This document shows, in pieces, positions 45,032 to 55,745 of a stretch of 64,000 bases of DNA. The DNA lies in contig WPIO01000018.1 of the NCBI GenBank assembly GCA_009760855.2, positions 2,631,001 through 2,695,000 of the forward strand, in the 5' to 3' direction. This stretch comes from Cristatella mucedo. Taxonomy: Eukaryota > Bryozoa > Phylactolaemata > Cristatellidae. Position numbers and translations under genes: made by a program. The stretch's first letter is position 1; each line of letters starts with the position of its first letter. Under the pieces are notes generated by a model. The model ran no database searches, was not told where the DNA came from, and saw only the letters and a list, made by a program, of their open reading frames with translations.

Positions 45032-48000
45032 CTGAAACGACGGCAGACGACGTGAAGGTAGCCAGCCGATCGCAGGAGGACGCGCTTAGACGTGGCCTGC
45101 AGATACCCAAGCCGTGCCGATGCAACTGCGGCAGCAGCCGACCCGTCACTGGTAACCGACGGACAGAGAATGGCAGCCAAAGGGCCTTTCCAGAGGTGAA
45201 GCCTCACACGGTCACAGCGCAGCTATCCCATTTCGGCCCGTGCTGTTGGACAGCCGAAGGGACGGGCAGAGCAATGCTACGACCGCGTTCACCACGTTCG
45301 GGCCCCCCCCCCCGACAGCTGTCTGCGGAGTTTGGACGCGTCTGCACGCGAGTCCAACGGCAAACTTGCTTCGCACGACACAAAAGCAGGGGCCAGATGA
45401 GCTAACTTGATGACGACCGTCAAAAACCAGCACCGGAATGCAGGATCCACGGCCGGCCACTTCCAGTCACGCAAAGCGGAAGCTTAGCGTAAGGAAAAAT
45501 AGTGCACCGACTTTCTCCCTGTTCAGCATACACTTGGGAGCCAAGTCATCGCAGCCGGTGGGTCTTTGCAGCTAGAAAGATGGCAGGATGAAAGGGAGGA
45601 AGATGGCCACTCTCTGCGGAGTTGCTCTTCTTCGGAGTGCACGGCGGTTGTTGGAAGGGCGACCGGTGGGACCCGACTTCCGGGACGCTGAGCATCCACA
45701 GGAAAGCCTCGGCTCCTGAGGGCACCGAGGAGCCACGGCAGTTGTCCTCCTCCTCCTCCTCCTCCTCCCACACACACAGTCTGTCGCACGGAACGACTTT
45801 GCTAGGATACGGCTTCGAGCAGGCTCCGACTGCCTGGCTGGCAGGGAGGCGTAGCCGGTAGGAAATGCGCTAGCGAAAGTCGTTAATCTCGACGCAGTCC
45901 TTTTGCCGGCGAATTGCCTGCTGACCTACCTATAAGTACCCTTCTTCGCAATGAGCTCCTTGACGAGCTCTTTGAACTTGAGCAGCGTTATGTCGCTCGT
46001 CGGCACGGTAGTGCTGTACGGTATCGGCTGGTCGTTGAGATAGTAGGCGACGCGCAGTTGCGCCGGCTGCTGCTGGGTTCCGGCGGAAGCCACCGCCGCC
46101 GGGGCTCGCTGAGGAGCCGGCTGCTGTTGCTGCGCACCGCCTGCTGCCCTGCCGCTGCCTCGCTCTCGCGAGGCGGCCGCAGCTTGCTGAGCCACTGCTG
46201 CAGGCCTGCGAAGAAGACGCGAGGGGTAAAGCGCATCAGCAGCGTCGGACCATCTGCGACCGCGCCGCGAGCAGCGGCGCCCTTTTGAAACTACCGAGGG
46301 AATGCACGTTTCCCAGGCGACCAGCCCCTCGCAAGCAGCCGGCTGCAATCGAAGTGGCTCGGCCGTACGTGTGTCTTATGTAAACAGCGTGCCTGTGTGC
46401 GTGCGTGCGCGTGCGTGTTCGTGCGTGCTCGGCGCTCTCTCGGCTGCTCATAGCATACCTAGGTGGCTTGCCGGTGCTGACGGCAGCAGCTGCAGAGGCA
46501 CCAGCAAGCTGACTGGTCAGGTGTCGCTCATCCGATTTCTTAGCCATCTCCTCGGTGGCGGCTCGCGATGGCATGGCGGCCGCTGCGGCCATGGCGCCGG
46601 CAGGAGCCCCCAGTGACGAATAATCGGCCACCATGGCAGCGTAGGGCGACGACTTCTTGACGTGCGACGACGACCTGTGGGCAGAGAAGAGGAAAACGTA
46701 CGTACGTCCGGTCGACTTCGAGCGAAAGGGGAACGAAGCATCGGCAAGAAAGAGGCAGCCACATGCACCCGAGAAGATGGCGGCGTCCTGCTGCCGCCAG
46801 CCAGGTGGCGCACCCGGACCTTTGCGCGGCCGACGCAGCAGGGCTTAAAAAGAGCGCGCATGTTTACTTGGGCCTCTGCGGGCGCGGCGACTCCGTGGTG
46901 GAGATCGATTTGATCGACGAGTTCTGGCCGGCGGCTGCAATGACGGCGGCGGACACCTGCGTGACCTCCTCGTTCCGGCTTATCCACTCGATCACTTTGC
47001 TCTGGGAACTCTGAGCATTCACTAGCACGGGCTGCTGCTGCATCGGCAGCACGACCGGCTTGAATGCCGAGCCGGCCGCGCCGGCCGAAAACTGCGGCAC
47101 TTGCTGCTGATGCTGCTGGACCGATAGACGTGCAGGCGGCAGCTGGAGCTGCTGCTGCTGCTGCCGAAGACCGCCGATGAGCAGCTGCTGCTGCTGCTGG
47201 TAATGGAGCGAGGAAGGCATGTGCGGCTGGGCACCGGCCATGTGGTGATGCGCATACGGCTGGCCCAGGTGCACGTGGCGCAGCGCGGCTGCCGCCGCTC
47301 TGTCGGGCTCTCTTTGGAACATGGCCGCCGCGGCTGCACCGGAGATCGCCGACTGCTCGGCAGCAAAGTAGCTGCCAGGAGGCGGCAGCCCCTGCGTAGC
47401 GCCTCCACCGTGCGGCTGCTGCCGGCTGCCGGATGCAAAGCCAGGCGCTCCTCCCTTGGGCAGGCCGGACACAGCCGCAGCAGGCCTGGACGCTGCGGCG
47501 CTCGACCTGGGTAGAGTGGCAGAGCGGCGCGAGGCGCCGTGAGCTGCATCCTGCTGCTGCGGAGGCGAGTGCGGCGACTTGGACGGCGAGTGCTGGCCCG
47601 ACTTCTCCCAGATGCGCTTGCAGTGCATGTCGAGGATGCCCTGCGCATCGGCATCGCCATCGTCGTCCATGGCGACGCCTGCAGCGTGTCCCGCGCCGCT
47701 GCCGGCACCCTGCTGCTGCTGCTGCTGCATGGCGAGCAGCAGCTGGTTGAGAGTGGTCGCGTGATGGTGGCCACCGCCCAGCGGTGCCATCGCGCCTATT
47801 ACGACGCTGCTCGTGTGCACCCCGCTAGCAAGGCTTGTGCTTTCGTCGGCGGCCTCGCTCTGCAAACGACACAGGCGAGCAGGCCTTGAGCTGTGCCAAG
47901 ACGTTGCAGCTCGAATAGCACCGATAGCCACAAAACATGCCGCGAGCTGTGCAAGATGGGCGCAGCTGCAGCAACAGCGGCTGCATTTGATAGATGAGAT

Positions 48001-51000
48001 GGAATGCAGCAGCAGCACAGCCTGCTCTTCGGACTAGCCATCAATGGACAGCGCGGAAACCAGCTCGAGGCCAAAAATGACAATTCAGGCAGCCGAAGTC
48101 AAGGACCAGGAATGTAATGTAATGTATCTCCGTTAGTAACTCCACAAAGTCATAAAGACCATGTGGGTGTTACACAGGAGAGTTTTGTATAGCGCACTCA
48201 CAGCCTAAGCGGCTTTCGGTACGCATTCGGTAGCCAACAGACTTCGTCACACGCAACAAAGAGAAAGTGGGAAGCATAGCAGAGTCAGGGGAGCAGTTGA
48301 GGTAGTGAGTAGCATAGAAGTAGCAGTTCAGGACCGCTGGAAAAAGATGTGCCACAGTCGGCAGCAGGAGAGTAGATGTCGTTGCAAGCAGCAGCAGAGG
48401 TGTCTTTGGGTGGCTGATTAAGGACACGTGAATGAAGACATGCTGCCACAGGGGCATAAACTTTATATGCCATTAGCTCGAGTGAAGCGAAGCAGCAGCT
48501 GATCATGCGTTAGCTCAGGTCAGGGGGAGGGACTGACACGACAATACCCTGTCTACACCACCGAGAACACTCACCTCACTGATGGCGTTGAGCCTCGACT
48601 GGATCATTTCTGTGCGCTTGTCGTCGTCAACGATGGCCTGAAGACGCTGTATGAGGATCTCGGCAAACTTGGCCGGCTCGCTCTCGGCCAGACTGGAGAC
48701 CTTGGTGATGCGCTCGGTACGCTGAAACGTGTGCAGAGAAGGAATGAGGCAATGAATGCACCTTGCAGGCACTGTGCTGCTCCTACCTACCCACCCCTGT
48801 GTGGGGTGGGTAGGTAGGAGCATTGCTGCAGCCTTAACCTTAGCAGTTTTATGCTCGAGTGTCATCTCGATACGTGATCCAATAGAGGGGGAGGGGTCAA
48901 TAGAATCGCAGATGCCAGGCTCGGGCGTTTGGCACTGGGTGCAAAACAGCCTCGCCACTACCCACGGCCAACGAGTCTGTGGCCAAGTGGCGATCCATCC
49001 ATTTGCTGCCAGCAGCCACACACTGCGGGGTGCCGCAGCAGTGCCGAGCAAAAACGACTACTGGTTTCGGTTCATCGAGAAACCGAACGATGGGGTTTCA
49101 ACAACAAAAAAACGCTCGTGCCAGCATCTACAATAGCAAGCTCTTCTCCACGTGCATATAGCTAGCTAGCAGCCGCAACTGGAGGGCAACTCTTGGCAAA
49201 GACCGGTGGGATAGCATACCAAAAAGTAAGGAGGTGGGGCAAGGGAAGGGGGCACGTCATCCACACGAATCTTAACAGAGTGAGCGCGCTCAATGCTCAT
49301 GCTCATCCCATAAAACCGGTTTGGCCGAGCTGCTGCTGCCGACGAGTACACACCGGCTGGAAGCCTGCAGGCTGCGGATGACTGTCCGGATTCCGCTGAG
49401 CTATCTTGCTCAGCTTCATGTGGTACCGCCTGAGGCTCTTCTTATTGCTGTACACGGGGTAGCCATCTCTACAAAGAGCGACGACCGTCACTGCCCGGCT
49501 CTCACGAGGACGGCAACGCCTAATCCCGCCAGTGGCACTATGCACAATACTCGAAAGTGGCTCTCAGCACAGCGAAGGGCGAGCACTCTTTTTAGCCGGC
49601 CGGAAATTGGTGAGGAGGACCGACTGCACTGCACTGCAAGGCCACGCTGCCAAGCTTACACGCTGCTGTCGGTAACGGACAGGGTATCGTCCGTGAGGGC
49701 ATCGCTGGACAAACTTTGATGCTCGCTGTCGGCAGCCGAAATTGGAAGGTACGACGAAGCGTACGCCGTGTGATACGGCAAGGATGAGGCAATCACAGCC
49801 TTCCCGTCGTGCTCTCGAACATATGGACTACAATAATCACAGACCAAAAGATGCCGTGTAAACGTCGAGGCAGCTGCAGCAGCACGACTCTCTGATGCTG
49901 GATGCATGCACACAGTCGGATAACATGCGCACTAGTATGCAAAATGCTCACTGGGGCACGTGCTCACTTCACTACTGAAAACAAACGAAAGCCTGCATCT
50001 CGGGAAGTTACCCCCCCCCACCACCACCACCTCACCACCCCCCCCCCGAGAGGCACTGCACAGATCAACGGTTGTCGGGCACAAGCAAAGACCAACAAGA
50101 TTGAAAAGCTGGCTAGGCGACGACGACGAGGACGACAAAGTCAGAGCACAGTCAGCAAAAGCTGCCCACGAGACTCCAAAACTTGACCGGGGTACCTAAA
50201 AATCTGTTGTGCTCAACGACTTCTGAAGCTCAAGCTCATAATACTGGCATCCCTTGCCAGCAGTGTGGGTAAAAACAAATATATGGCAGCTGAGCATTCC
50301 AACATCAAAGACGGCAATCGTAAAAAGCGAGAAACAATCTGTGAGCAGCAGCCACAATCAAAGCAGCTGGCACCAATACAATGCTTTGATCTGAGCCAAA
50401 CAGGGCATGCAGCCACTCCACAACCTCCTCTCTCCTGCTGGCTCAAAGGTACTCGAAAGGGGAATACAGAACAGCACAAGATGAGAAATCTGATCCCGAC
50501 AATTCATCAGGCAATGGGAGCATCTGCTAGGGGCAAGTGCAAGAGGTGCTACAGAGGCACCTGTTCCGAATGAGTCACCAATGGGCTGCTGGCCCACCTT
50601 CAGCATCATGGCTAGGATTGACCTTTGCTGACCTTTGCCTCTCGGTCACTTCAGATGAGGGAGGAGGAAAAACTAACTCGACTTGGCACTGCGAACTTGG
50701 CTGGGACACGAGCAGCACGAACGCTCGCATGCGGCACAACACAGCAGAGTGAGAGAGAGCAAACGCACCGAAGATGCATCTGCTGCAAGTAGCTGGACAG
50801 ACGGGTCGCCGCCCGGGAGTGCCAGCAAGCAAGCAAGCACAAGCGATCGGCAGCTGAGCTGACACTACTCACCGTCTCTCGTCCTGCCGCAAGCGCTCCG
50901 TAAGCCGGATTGCGTCCTGCGTGAGCGGCAGCGTCTGAGGCGCGGCCCCCGACGCGGCCAGGGCTCCCACCGACGACGACGACGACGACGATGCAACGCC

Positions 51001-52170
51001 AGCGGCGGCCCCTGCGCCGCCGCAGCTCCCTTGGCCGTCGGAAGGCAAGATGGCCGCCTTCAGATCGAGCTCGCGGTCCTCGTGCAGGGTCGGCAGCAGC
51101 AGCGCCGAAGTGGCCAGCTGGCCGCGAGCGCTGCTCGACCCGCTCGAGCTGCCGCTCGACTTGCCGCCGCTGCCGCCGTCCGCCTCGCCGGCGCCAGCAG
51201 CCGAAGTAGCCGCTGCGGCGGCAGCAGCCGAGGCGGCCACAAACTGGAGGTACAGGTCCGACCCGAGAAACTCGGGATAGAAGTGTCTCCTGAGGCGCTC
51301 CATCACCTCGTCCTTGACCTGGTCGTAGATGTCCGGCCGAAAGTCGCGGTCGGCCATGCGCTTGACGATCGCCTCTTTCAGCTCGGTGCGTATGGTGACC
51401 AGCTTGCGGTCGCCCTTGTCGCCCTTGATGTACACCTTGAACATGGTCTTGATGAGCGTCTTGAGCGTCTTGGCATCCTTCTGCTGCTCGGCCGCACTGC
51501 CGAGCTGGTTCAGGTACTTCCAGGCGAAGTAGAACTCGAACAGGTTGCTGCTCTGCTGCTGGTCGAGGTACTCGCGGAACAGGCTTGCCCCATCGGCGTC
51601 CTCCAGCAAGCCGTCCAGCGACTCGCCCCAGCGGCTGACGAGCAGCGGCTGCGGACTCAGGCCACCACCTCCGCCGCCGCTGCTGCTGCCGCCGCCGCCG
51701 CGGCCGCATCCCTCCTCCTCGGCCTCGAACGGCTGCGGAGTCAGCGATCTGCCCTCGGGCTCAAAGCCCAGCGGGGCCTCGTCGCACGGCCAGTCGGCGC
51801 CCACGCTGCCGCCGCCTCGGCCGTTCCGCGGCTGCTGCTGGTCGGTGGCCGGCGCAGCAGCAGCAGCAGCAGCAGCTGCGATCTGGTGGCGCTGGTGGCT
51901 CTTGCGAGGCGTGGCGCTCGGAGAGCGAGACGCACCGCCGCCGCCGCCTGCAGCGGCAGTGGCCGATGACGAGGACGCCCTGCCCGACGAGGAGCCGCGC
52001 GACTGGCCCGAGTGCTGGCTCTTGTGCGAGCTGCTGCCGCTGCTCTTCGCCGAATGGCCGCCGGTCGAGTGGCGCTCGTTCTCCTCGCCCTGCGGTGGCG
52101 GCCTCGGTACGCCGTCGGTGAAGTTGCTGCCGCCCGAGTTGTCGAGAAAGTTTCGCACATCGACGCTCAT
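44896..52170 (-). CDS. axin: Axin, scaffold of the beta-catenin destruction complex
   Basis: Eight coding exons, 3348 nt, 1115 residues, all junctions GT-AG with compatible phases. Axin assembles APC, GSK3, CK1 and beta-catenin in the cytoplasm and limits Wnt signalling. Domains in order: tankyrase-binding motif RPPPQGEE (residues 23-30); RGS domain (about 178-310; NLFEFYFAWKYL, MERLRRHFYPEFLGSDLYLQ) that binds APC; SLSSDALTDDTLSVTDSSVD block; GSK3-binding helix (EPAKFAEILIQRLQAIVDD, about 541-560); beta-catenin-binding helix (QGILDMHCKRIWEKSGQHSP, about 650-669); KVIEWIS motif; DIX domain (about 1029-1115; VAYYLNDQPIPYSTTV to VIGYVKKVD) for head-to-tail polymerisation. It is longer than human Axin1 (862) or fly Axin because of Gln, Ala, Gly and Ser runs. 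The start ATG has A at -3. A LINE-B lies in intron 4. Confidence 0.95.
45032..45929 (-). other. Axin intron 7
   Basis: Contains a C-run at 45302-45312 and CTC repeats at about 45746-45770. No inserted element recognised. Confidence 0.7.
45930..46205 (-). CDS. axin: Axin exon 7: linker and first half of DIX
   Basis: Acceptor GTCTTCTTCGCAG, donor TATAG|GTAGGT. Encodes QQQQPAPQRAPAA, then LRVAYYLNDQPIPYSTTV and LLKFKELVKELIAKKGTYR, with a few residues more between KEL and KKG than vertebrate DIX. Confidence 0.95.
   Translation of the reverse strand, partial: ACSSGSASCGRLARARQRQGSRRCAATAAGSSASPGGGGFRRNPAAAGATARRLLSQRPADTVQHYRADERHNAAQVQRARQGAHCEEGYL
46459..46674 (-). CDS. axin: Axin exon 6: low-complexity linker
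   Basis: Acceptor TTCTCTGCCCACAG, donor CCTAG|GTATGC. Joining completes an AAG codon (PRPQRPK then SSSHVKKSSPYAAM). Ala/Ser-rich with little family conservation; supported mainly by splice sites and phase. Confidence 0.85.
46868..47859 (-). CDS. axin: Axin exon 5: beta-catenin-binding helix and Gln-rich linker
   Basis: Acceptor GTGTCGTTTGCAG, donor CCCAA|GTAAAC. The helix ILDMHCKRIW follows an acidic DDDGDADAQ stretch. After it come SP repeats (GQHSPSKSPHSPP, candidate phosphorylation sites), then poly-Gln and His-rich tracts, and KVIEWISRNEEV near the end. The upstream part is duplicated at 18776-19480. Confidence 0.93.
48111..48385 (-). mobile_element. LINE-B insertion in Axin intron 4
   Basis: Tail TGTAATGTAATGTATCTCCG at the low-coordinate end, then GGCTTTCGGTACGCATTCGG and GGTAGTGAGTAGCATAGAAG. 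The duplicate intron at 19481-19898 is uninterrupted at the corresponding point, which gives the insertion boundaries. Same orientation as Axin. Confidence 0.8.
48575..48721 (-). CDS. axin: Axin exon 4: GSK3-binding helix
   Basis: Acceptor CACACGTTTCAG, donor GAG|GTGAGT, 49 codons, phase 0 on both sides. EPAKFAEILIQRLQAIVDD is the amphipathic helix that occupies the GSK3 surface groove. This exon is duplicated at 19899-20564. Confidence 0.93.
48778..48822. repeat. Perfect 20-bp hairpin in Axin intron 3
   Basis: 48778-48797 and 48803-48822 are exact inverted repeats (TGCTCCTACCTACCCACCCC) around TGTGT. Confidence 0.85.
49354..49468 (-). CDS. axin: Axin exon 3: DGYPVY block
   Basis: Acceptor CTCTTTGTAG. 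Encodes DGYPVYSNKKSLRRYHMKLS (vertebrate form DGIPPYRIRKQHRREM). The donor CCG|GTGTGT is non-optimal but keeps phase 0 for the next exon. The 3' boundary is the least certain of the gene. Confidence 0.85.
49660..49827 (-). CDS. axin: Axin exon 2: SLSSDA...TDSSV block
   Basis: Acceptor GATTATTGTAG. Encodes YHTAYASSYLPISAADSEHQ and SLSSDALTDDTLSVTDSSV, very close to vertebrate Axin. Donor GTAAGC. Confidence 0.92.
49828..50872 (-). other. Axin intron 1
   Basis: C- and CCA-rich tract at 50010-50048. No transposon recognised. Confidence 0.7.
50873..52170 (-). CDS. axin: Axin exon 1: tankyrase motif and RGS domain
   Basis: Starts MSVDVRNFLDNSGG and ends with CG before a GTGAGT donor (phase 2). 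It holds the entire RGS domain in one exon plus long Ser/Ala/Gly runs on both sides. Confidence 0.95.
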
Positions 52171-52594
52171 CGTCGAGGTCGCGTCCCGATCCGAACTCGT
52201 CGGCTACAGCGGCTGCCGGCTACGGTCGGCTACAGTGGCTGCCGACGGCAGGTGGCCGCAGCAGTCGCTTGTTGGTCGTCCAGAGGATCGGCGGCGTCAG
52301 CACTCAGTCGATCGCTCATGCCTGCAGAAATCGCGGGCGGTAGAAATGCCAGAGGACCGCTGCCTGCCGCCGGCGACCGAGCTGCTCTCGAAATGACCGG
52401 CACACTGCCCGAGCGGGAGCGGTCACCTCGAACAAATGAGCATAAATGATAATAGCACCAATAACAAGACAATAAAATATTTCTACAGCATCAAAAGGGG
52501 TACGCCGAGCCAGTTTCTGGGAACCGCTTGTGACGAGCCGCATGCTGCAAAGGGAGCAGCACCCACCCAAAGCAAGCCGACCAGTCGTTCGTGC
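52171..52594. other. Axin 5' flank
   Basis: GC-rich directly upstream of the start codon, becoming AT-rich at about 52440. No TATA box or obvious upstream exon. The transcription start cannot be placed. Confidence 0.35.
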
Positions 52595-52740
52595 CGTGCT
52601 GGTCTGGCCCAGTGGTTAGTTAAGGTGCTCTCGCCCGACCAAGGTTTGGCCGAGGTCGCTGGCTCACGCCCCGTGACATATGTAAAGCGCCTGAATAGAG
52701 ATTAAGTTATCTTAGGGCGCCATGCAAATGAATTATATAT
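52595..52740 (+). mobile_element. SINE-A
   Basis: GTCTGGCCCAGTGGTTAGTT head, GCTGGCTCACGCCCCGTGAC B-box region (mutated), AAAGCGCCTGAATAGAGATT tail. It lies upstream of Axin in opposite orientation. Confidence 0.75.
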
Positions 52741-52853
52741 TTTTTCCGTCCGTCCCGTCGGCTTTTCTTTAGCTGCAGCCGACACAACTGGTGCAGCAGA
52801 ATCGCCGGCATGGCGTACCGAATGGGGCCGCAGGACGCCTATGCCCAGGGCGC

Positions 52854-52891
52854 TGGGTCAGGGGGCGCCAAAACAGGCGCCCCCTGACCCA
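52854..52891. repeat. Perfect 16-bp hairpin
   Basis: TGGGTCAGGGGGCGCC and its exact reverse complement flank AAAACA. Confidence 0.85.
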
Positions 52892-53174
52892 ATACGGGGG
52901 GGGGGGGCACCGGTGTTCTAGGAACGCCACTGTGGGCAATCGAGGGTGAGCGGCTGGACGAAAACTTCCTAGTCCCCCGACAGCAGTAGTGAGGGGTTAT
53001 TCGAACAGTTGATATCGCCCCCCCCCCCGGCAATGAAAGCAGCGGTGGCGAGCGAACGAGCGAGCGAAGAATAAAGAGGAGGCGCCAGCCGAGAAACGAG
53101 CCCGCCAGCCCCACCCTGTCCGCTCTGACAGGAAGGAAGCTGCCGTAAGGCGGCTGGCCTCGAAGAGCGGCAGC

Positions 53175-53340
53175 GCTGATAATAATAATACAGTTAATAC
53201 GGCGCCCTAAGCGAACTCAATCCCTTACTAGACACTTTACATTTGCTGCAAAGGAAGCACGATCGAATGTTTAGTGGCAGCATGCTCAATGACAACAGGC
53301 ACAACTTGCGCCGGGTCAGCATGCACATGGTCAGCGCTAC
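53175..53340 (-). repeat. LINE-A tail and part of 3' UTR
   Basis: AATAATAATACAGTTAATAC, GGCGCCCTAAGCGAACTCAA, TTTGCTGCAAAGGAAGCACG and GTCAGCATGCACATGGTCAG. Confidence 0.75.
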
Positions 53341-54180
53341 AGCCAGCAGGCACGGCCGACGGAACCGGGCGGCGACATGGCGTAATTCGCCTGGCGGCGG
53401 GCACCCTGACCATCTCCTCTCCGCCGCCCACCTCCAAGCCGAGCGCGAGCGAGGACGAGCGACCGGACGTGGCCCAACGGCGCCCAACGGCAGAACCGAG
53501 TGGCCGGCGAGACGGCGGCGACTCGGCCGGCGTTCGACCCGAGCGGGTGGGGGGCCGATGGGGTCTCGAAAACGCAGCTTGGGAGAAAGAGCGCTAAACG
53601 AGTGAAGCCTCGCGCTGCACAGCGTAGTCCGGGACGCGGCCAGCACGCGGGTCCGCCCGAGGTAACGACGCGGGCGGCGGCATTGTCGGTGGGAAGCGCG
53701 GGCAGGACGGGGTAGGGGTGGGGGCGAGTCCCGCGGTGGGGGACACAAAGGCGCGGAACCAGCGGCGCTTTACGGCGGCGCCGACCCGCAGCCATCAGAC
53801 GGCCTAGACGTGCAATCCGCTGGCGCGACTCACTGTCGAGGCTCACGACAAAGCGACGCGGCAATCCCGGTCGGCGACAGGCACAATGGCCGACCCGCCG
53901 GCTACGACGGCGGCGGCGAAGGCCGTTCAACAGTCTAATGACCGGTCACTCGGCTTCGGCCGCGCACGGCCGCTAGCGTCGGGCATGCGTCGCCGTCGCG
54001 GACGCGCTGCGCCTACTTACCGGCGCGGCGTACAGCATCCGCTCCGCACCAAGCCGATAGACCGACTAACATGGCGCAACGACCATATGCACTTAACATC
54101 AAAGGGTTTCGCAGCTTGCCGGCAGAACCTGCGGGTATGTGACGTCACATCCTCCCGCGTACTCCGTACGGGCAGCGCTT
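53341..54180. other. CpG-rich island, no gene recognised
   Basis: Arg/Ala/Pro-rich frames open on both strands. No domain or splice pattern is convincing. Confidence 0.35.
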
Positions 54181-55514
54181 AACCTGCTATCGATGGCTGC
54201 GGCTTGGCTGGCTGGCTTGGCTGGCTGGCTGGGTCGTAGCGGACGAGCAGGCTAGCTTTCGCATGAGATTTTTTTTAATAGTAACAATGAAAATAGTTTC
54301 AGGCTTTATCACTATATTTTTTGTTCGGAGAGAGCCTACTTAGTCGATAATTAGTGACCTCCGAGCTGGATCAAGCGCGAATCGCTGTCATTGTTGTTAG
54401 CTGCCGCCGCAGAGGCGAGAGGTGTCGAAGGGGCTCGCGCCTGTAGCAGCCCGCGCTACGTGACCCGCCGAGGGGTGGGCGCCACTGCACTCAGAACTCG
54501 CCGCACGTTAGAAGAGTTGCCGGCAATTCTGCAACCGCCCCAGCCGAACTGTTCTTTTATGGAATGTAATATGCTCTATCTCGGCCGCGCCGGTAGCCTG
54601 ACCTTGATGCGGGCTTAAGGCTCATTTAGTCTACTAACGACTCGGCGTGCGTTTAAAATCCAGTGTGATAATCCTGTCGAAATTTCAATTTACTCGCCAT
54701 TCAATTCTAGGGTCGTGAAGCTCACTCGCACGCTCTTTTTTAAAATGTGCTCGCCTAGCTTGAATCTCAAATCCTCAAACCGGTTTCTCGTGTTCCGTTT
54801 TCCGCACAGTTGCGGACGGTCACACTTGAGGTCAACTATTGCTATTTATGACTACTGCAGCCGAGTATACAAAAGCATCGGACAAAATAAAATTCTCGAA
54901 GTTTGAAGTTGTTTGAAATGAATGGTGGGTAGTCGACGCTAGGTGAGCTGACACCACGAGAGCTGTGCCGAGGCAGACACCGCCGTTTATAGTCCAAATG
55001 AGAGTGTAGAATTTTGTTCGGAGCGTGCAACGAGTAAAAGCCGCAATAACACCGCTGAGCAGAGCCATCTGACAGTTATTCGCCTTTTTTTCGAGGAAGA
55101 TCTTCGGTGCAAGCGTCAGTGGCGATGGAAGTAGTAGTTAAGGGAGAGATGTGCAGGCTAACGAAAGATCAGCAGCACGGATCTTCACGGATCTCTAGGT
55201 ATGCGTCTGCAAGGGCAGCCGACTGCTTGAGAGCCAGCCAAATCAAAAGCAATGGAAATTATGTTCGTGCATTGTAAGTGCATCTCCTTGCCCTAATAGA
55301 AAGAGCAATAAACCAGTTTTATAGCACTATCGTAACCTCGGAGAATCCCGATAAACCCCATAAATCGTTAATAGAAGGCACTTACTATTGACCCAAAGAA
55401 AAGTTGCGATTAGTAAATAGGGACAATATCGGGTACAATTGCTGCATGCCAAAGTACATTTTTGACAATCGTGGGTCTTTAGTTTCCCTTGAAATGCGGC
55501 CAATTAATGGGTTA
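54181..55514. other. No gene recognised
   Basis: GGCTGGCTT repeats at 54206-54235. The remaining sequence shows no signature. Confidence 0.4.
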
Positions 55515-55745
55515 ATAATTGTTATTATTATTATACATTTGTATAGCGCCCTCGGAGAACTAAATCTCTTTCTAGGCACTTTGCCGATGCTGTCTACAAA
55601 GCATTCCCAAACGATCGGTAGTAACGAAAGCAGCAGGCTCAGTGAAAAGTAGGTACTCAAACACGAACGATGCCATTCGACGGAGGTTTTGAGGCTATAT
55701 GTGTGCCTAGGGCCTGAAGGTATGGTCTCCAAAGGATTTGAGATT
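55515..55745 (-). repeat. LINE-A tail with fragments of the C-terminus
   Basis: TTATTATTATTATACATTTG, ATAGCGCCCTCGGAGAACTA, and GGTATGGTCTCCAAAGGATT with TGAGATTGG, the antisense of the NLKSFGD block. Confidence 0.65.

Noticed and set aside
44473-45405. 310-codon plus-strand frame
   Set aside because: Antisense to the last Axin exon and intron 7 in GC-rich DNA, with no domain of its own.
51031-51969. 312-codon plus-strand frame and neighbours at 51545-52396
   Set aside because: Shadows of Axin exon 1; the RGS domain is unambiguous on the minus strand.
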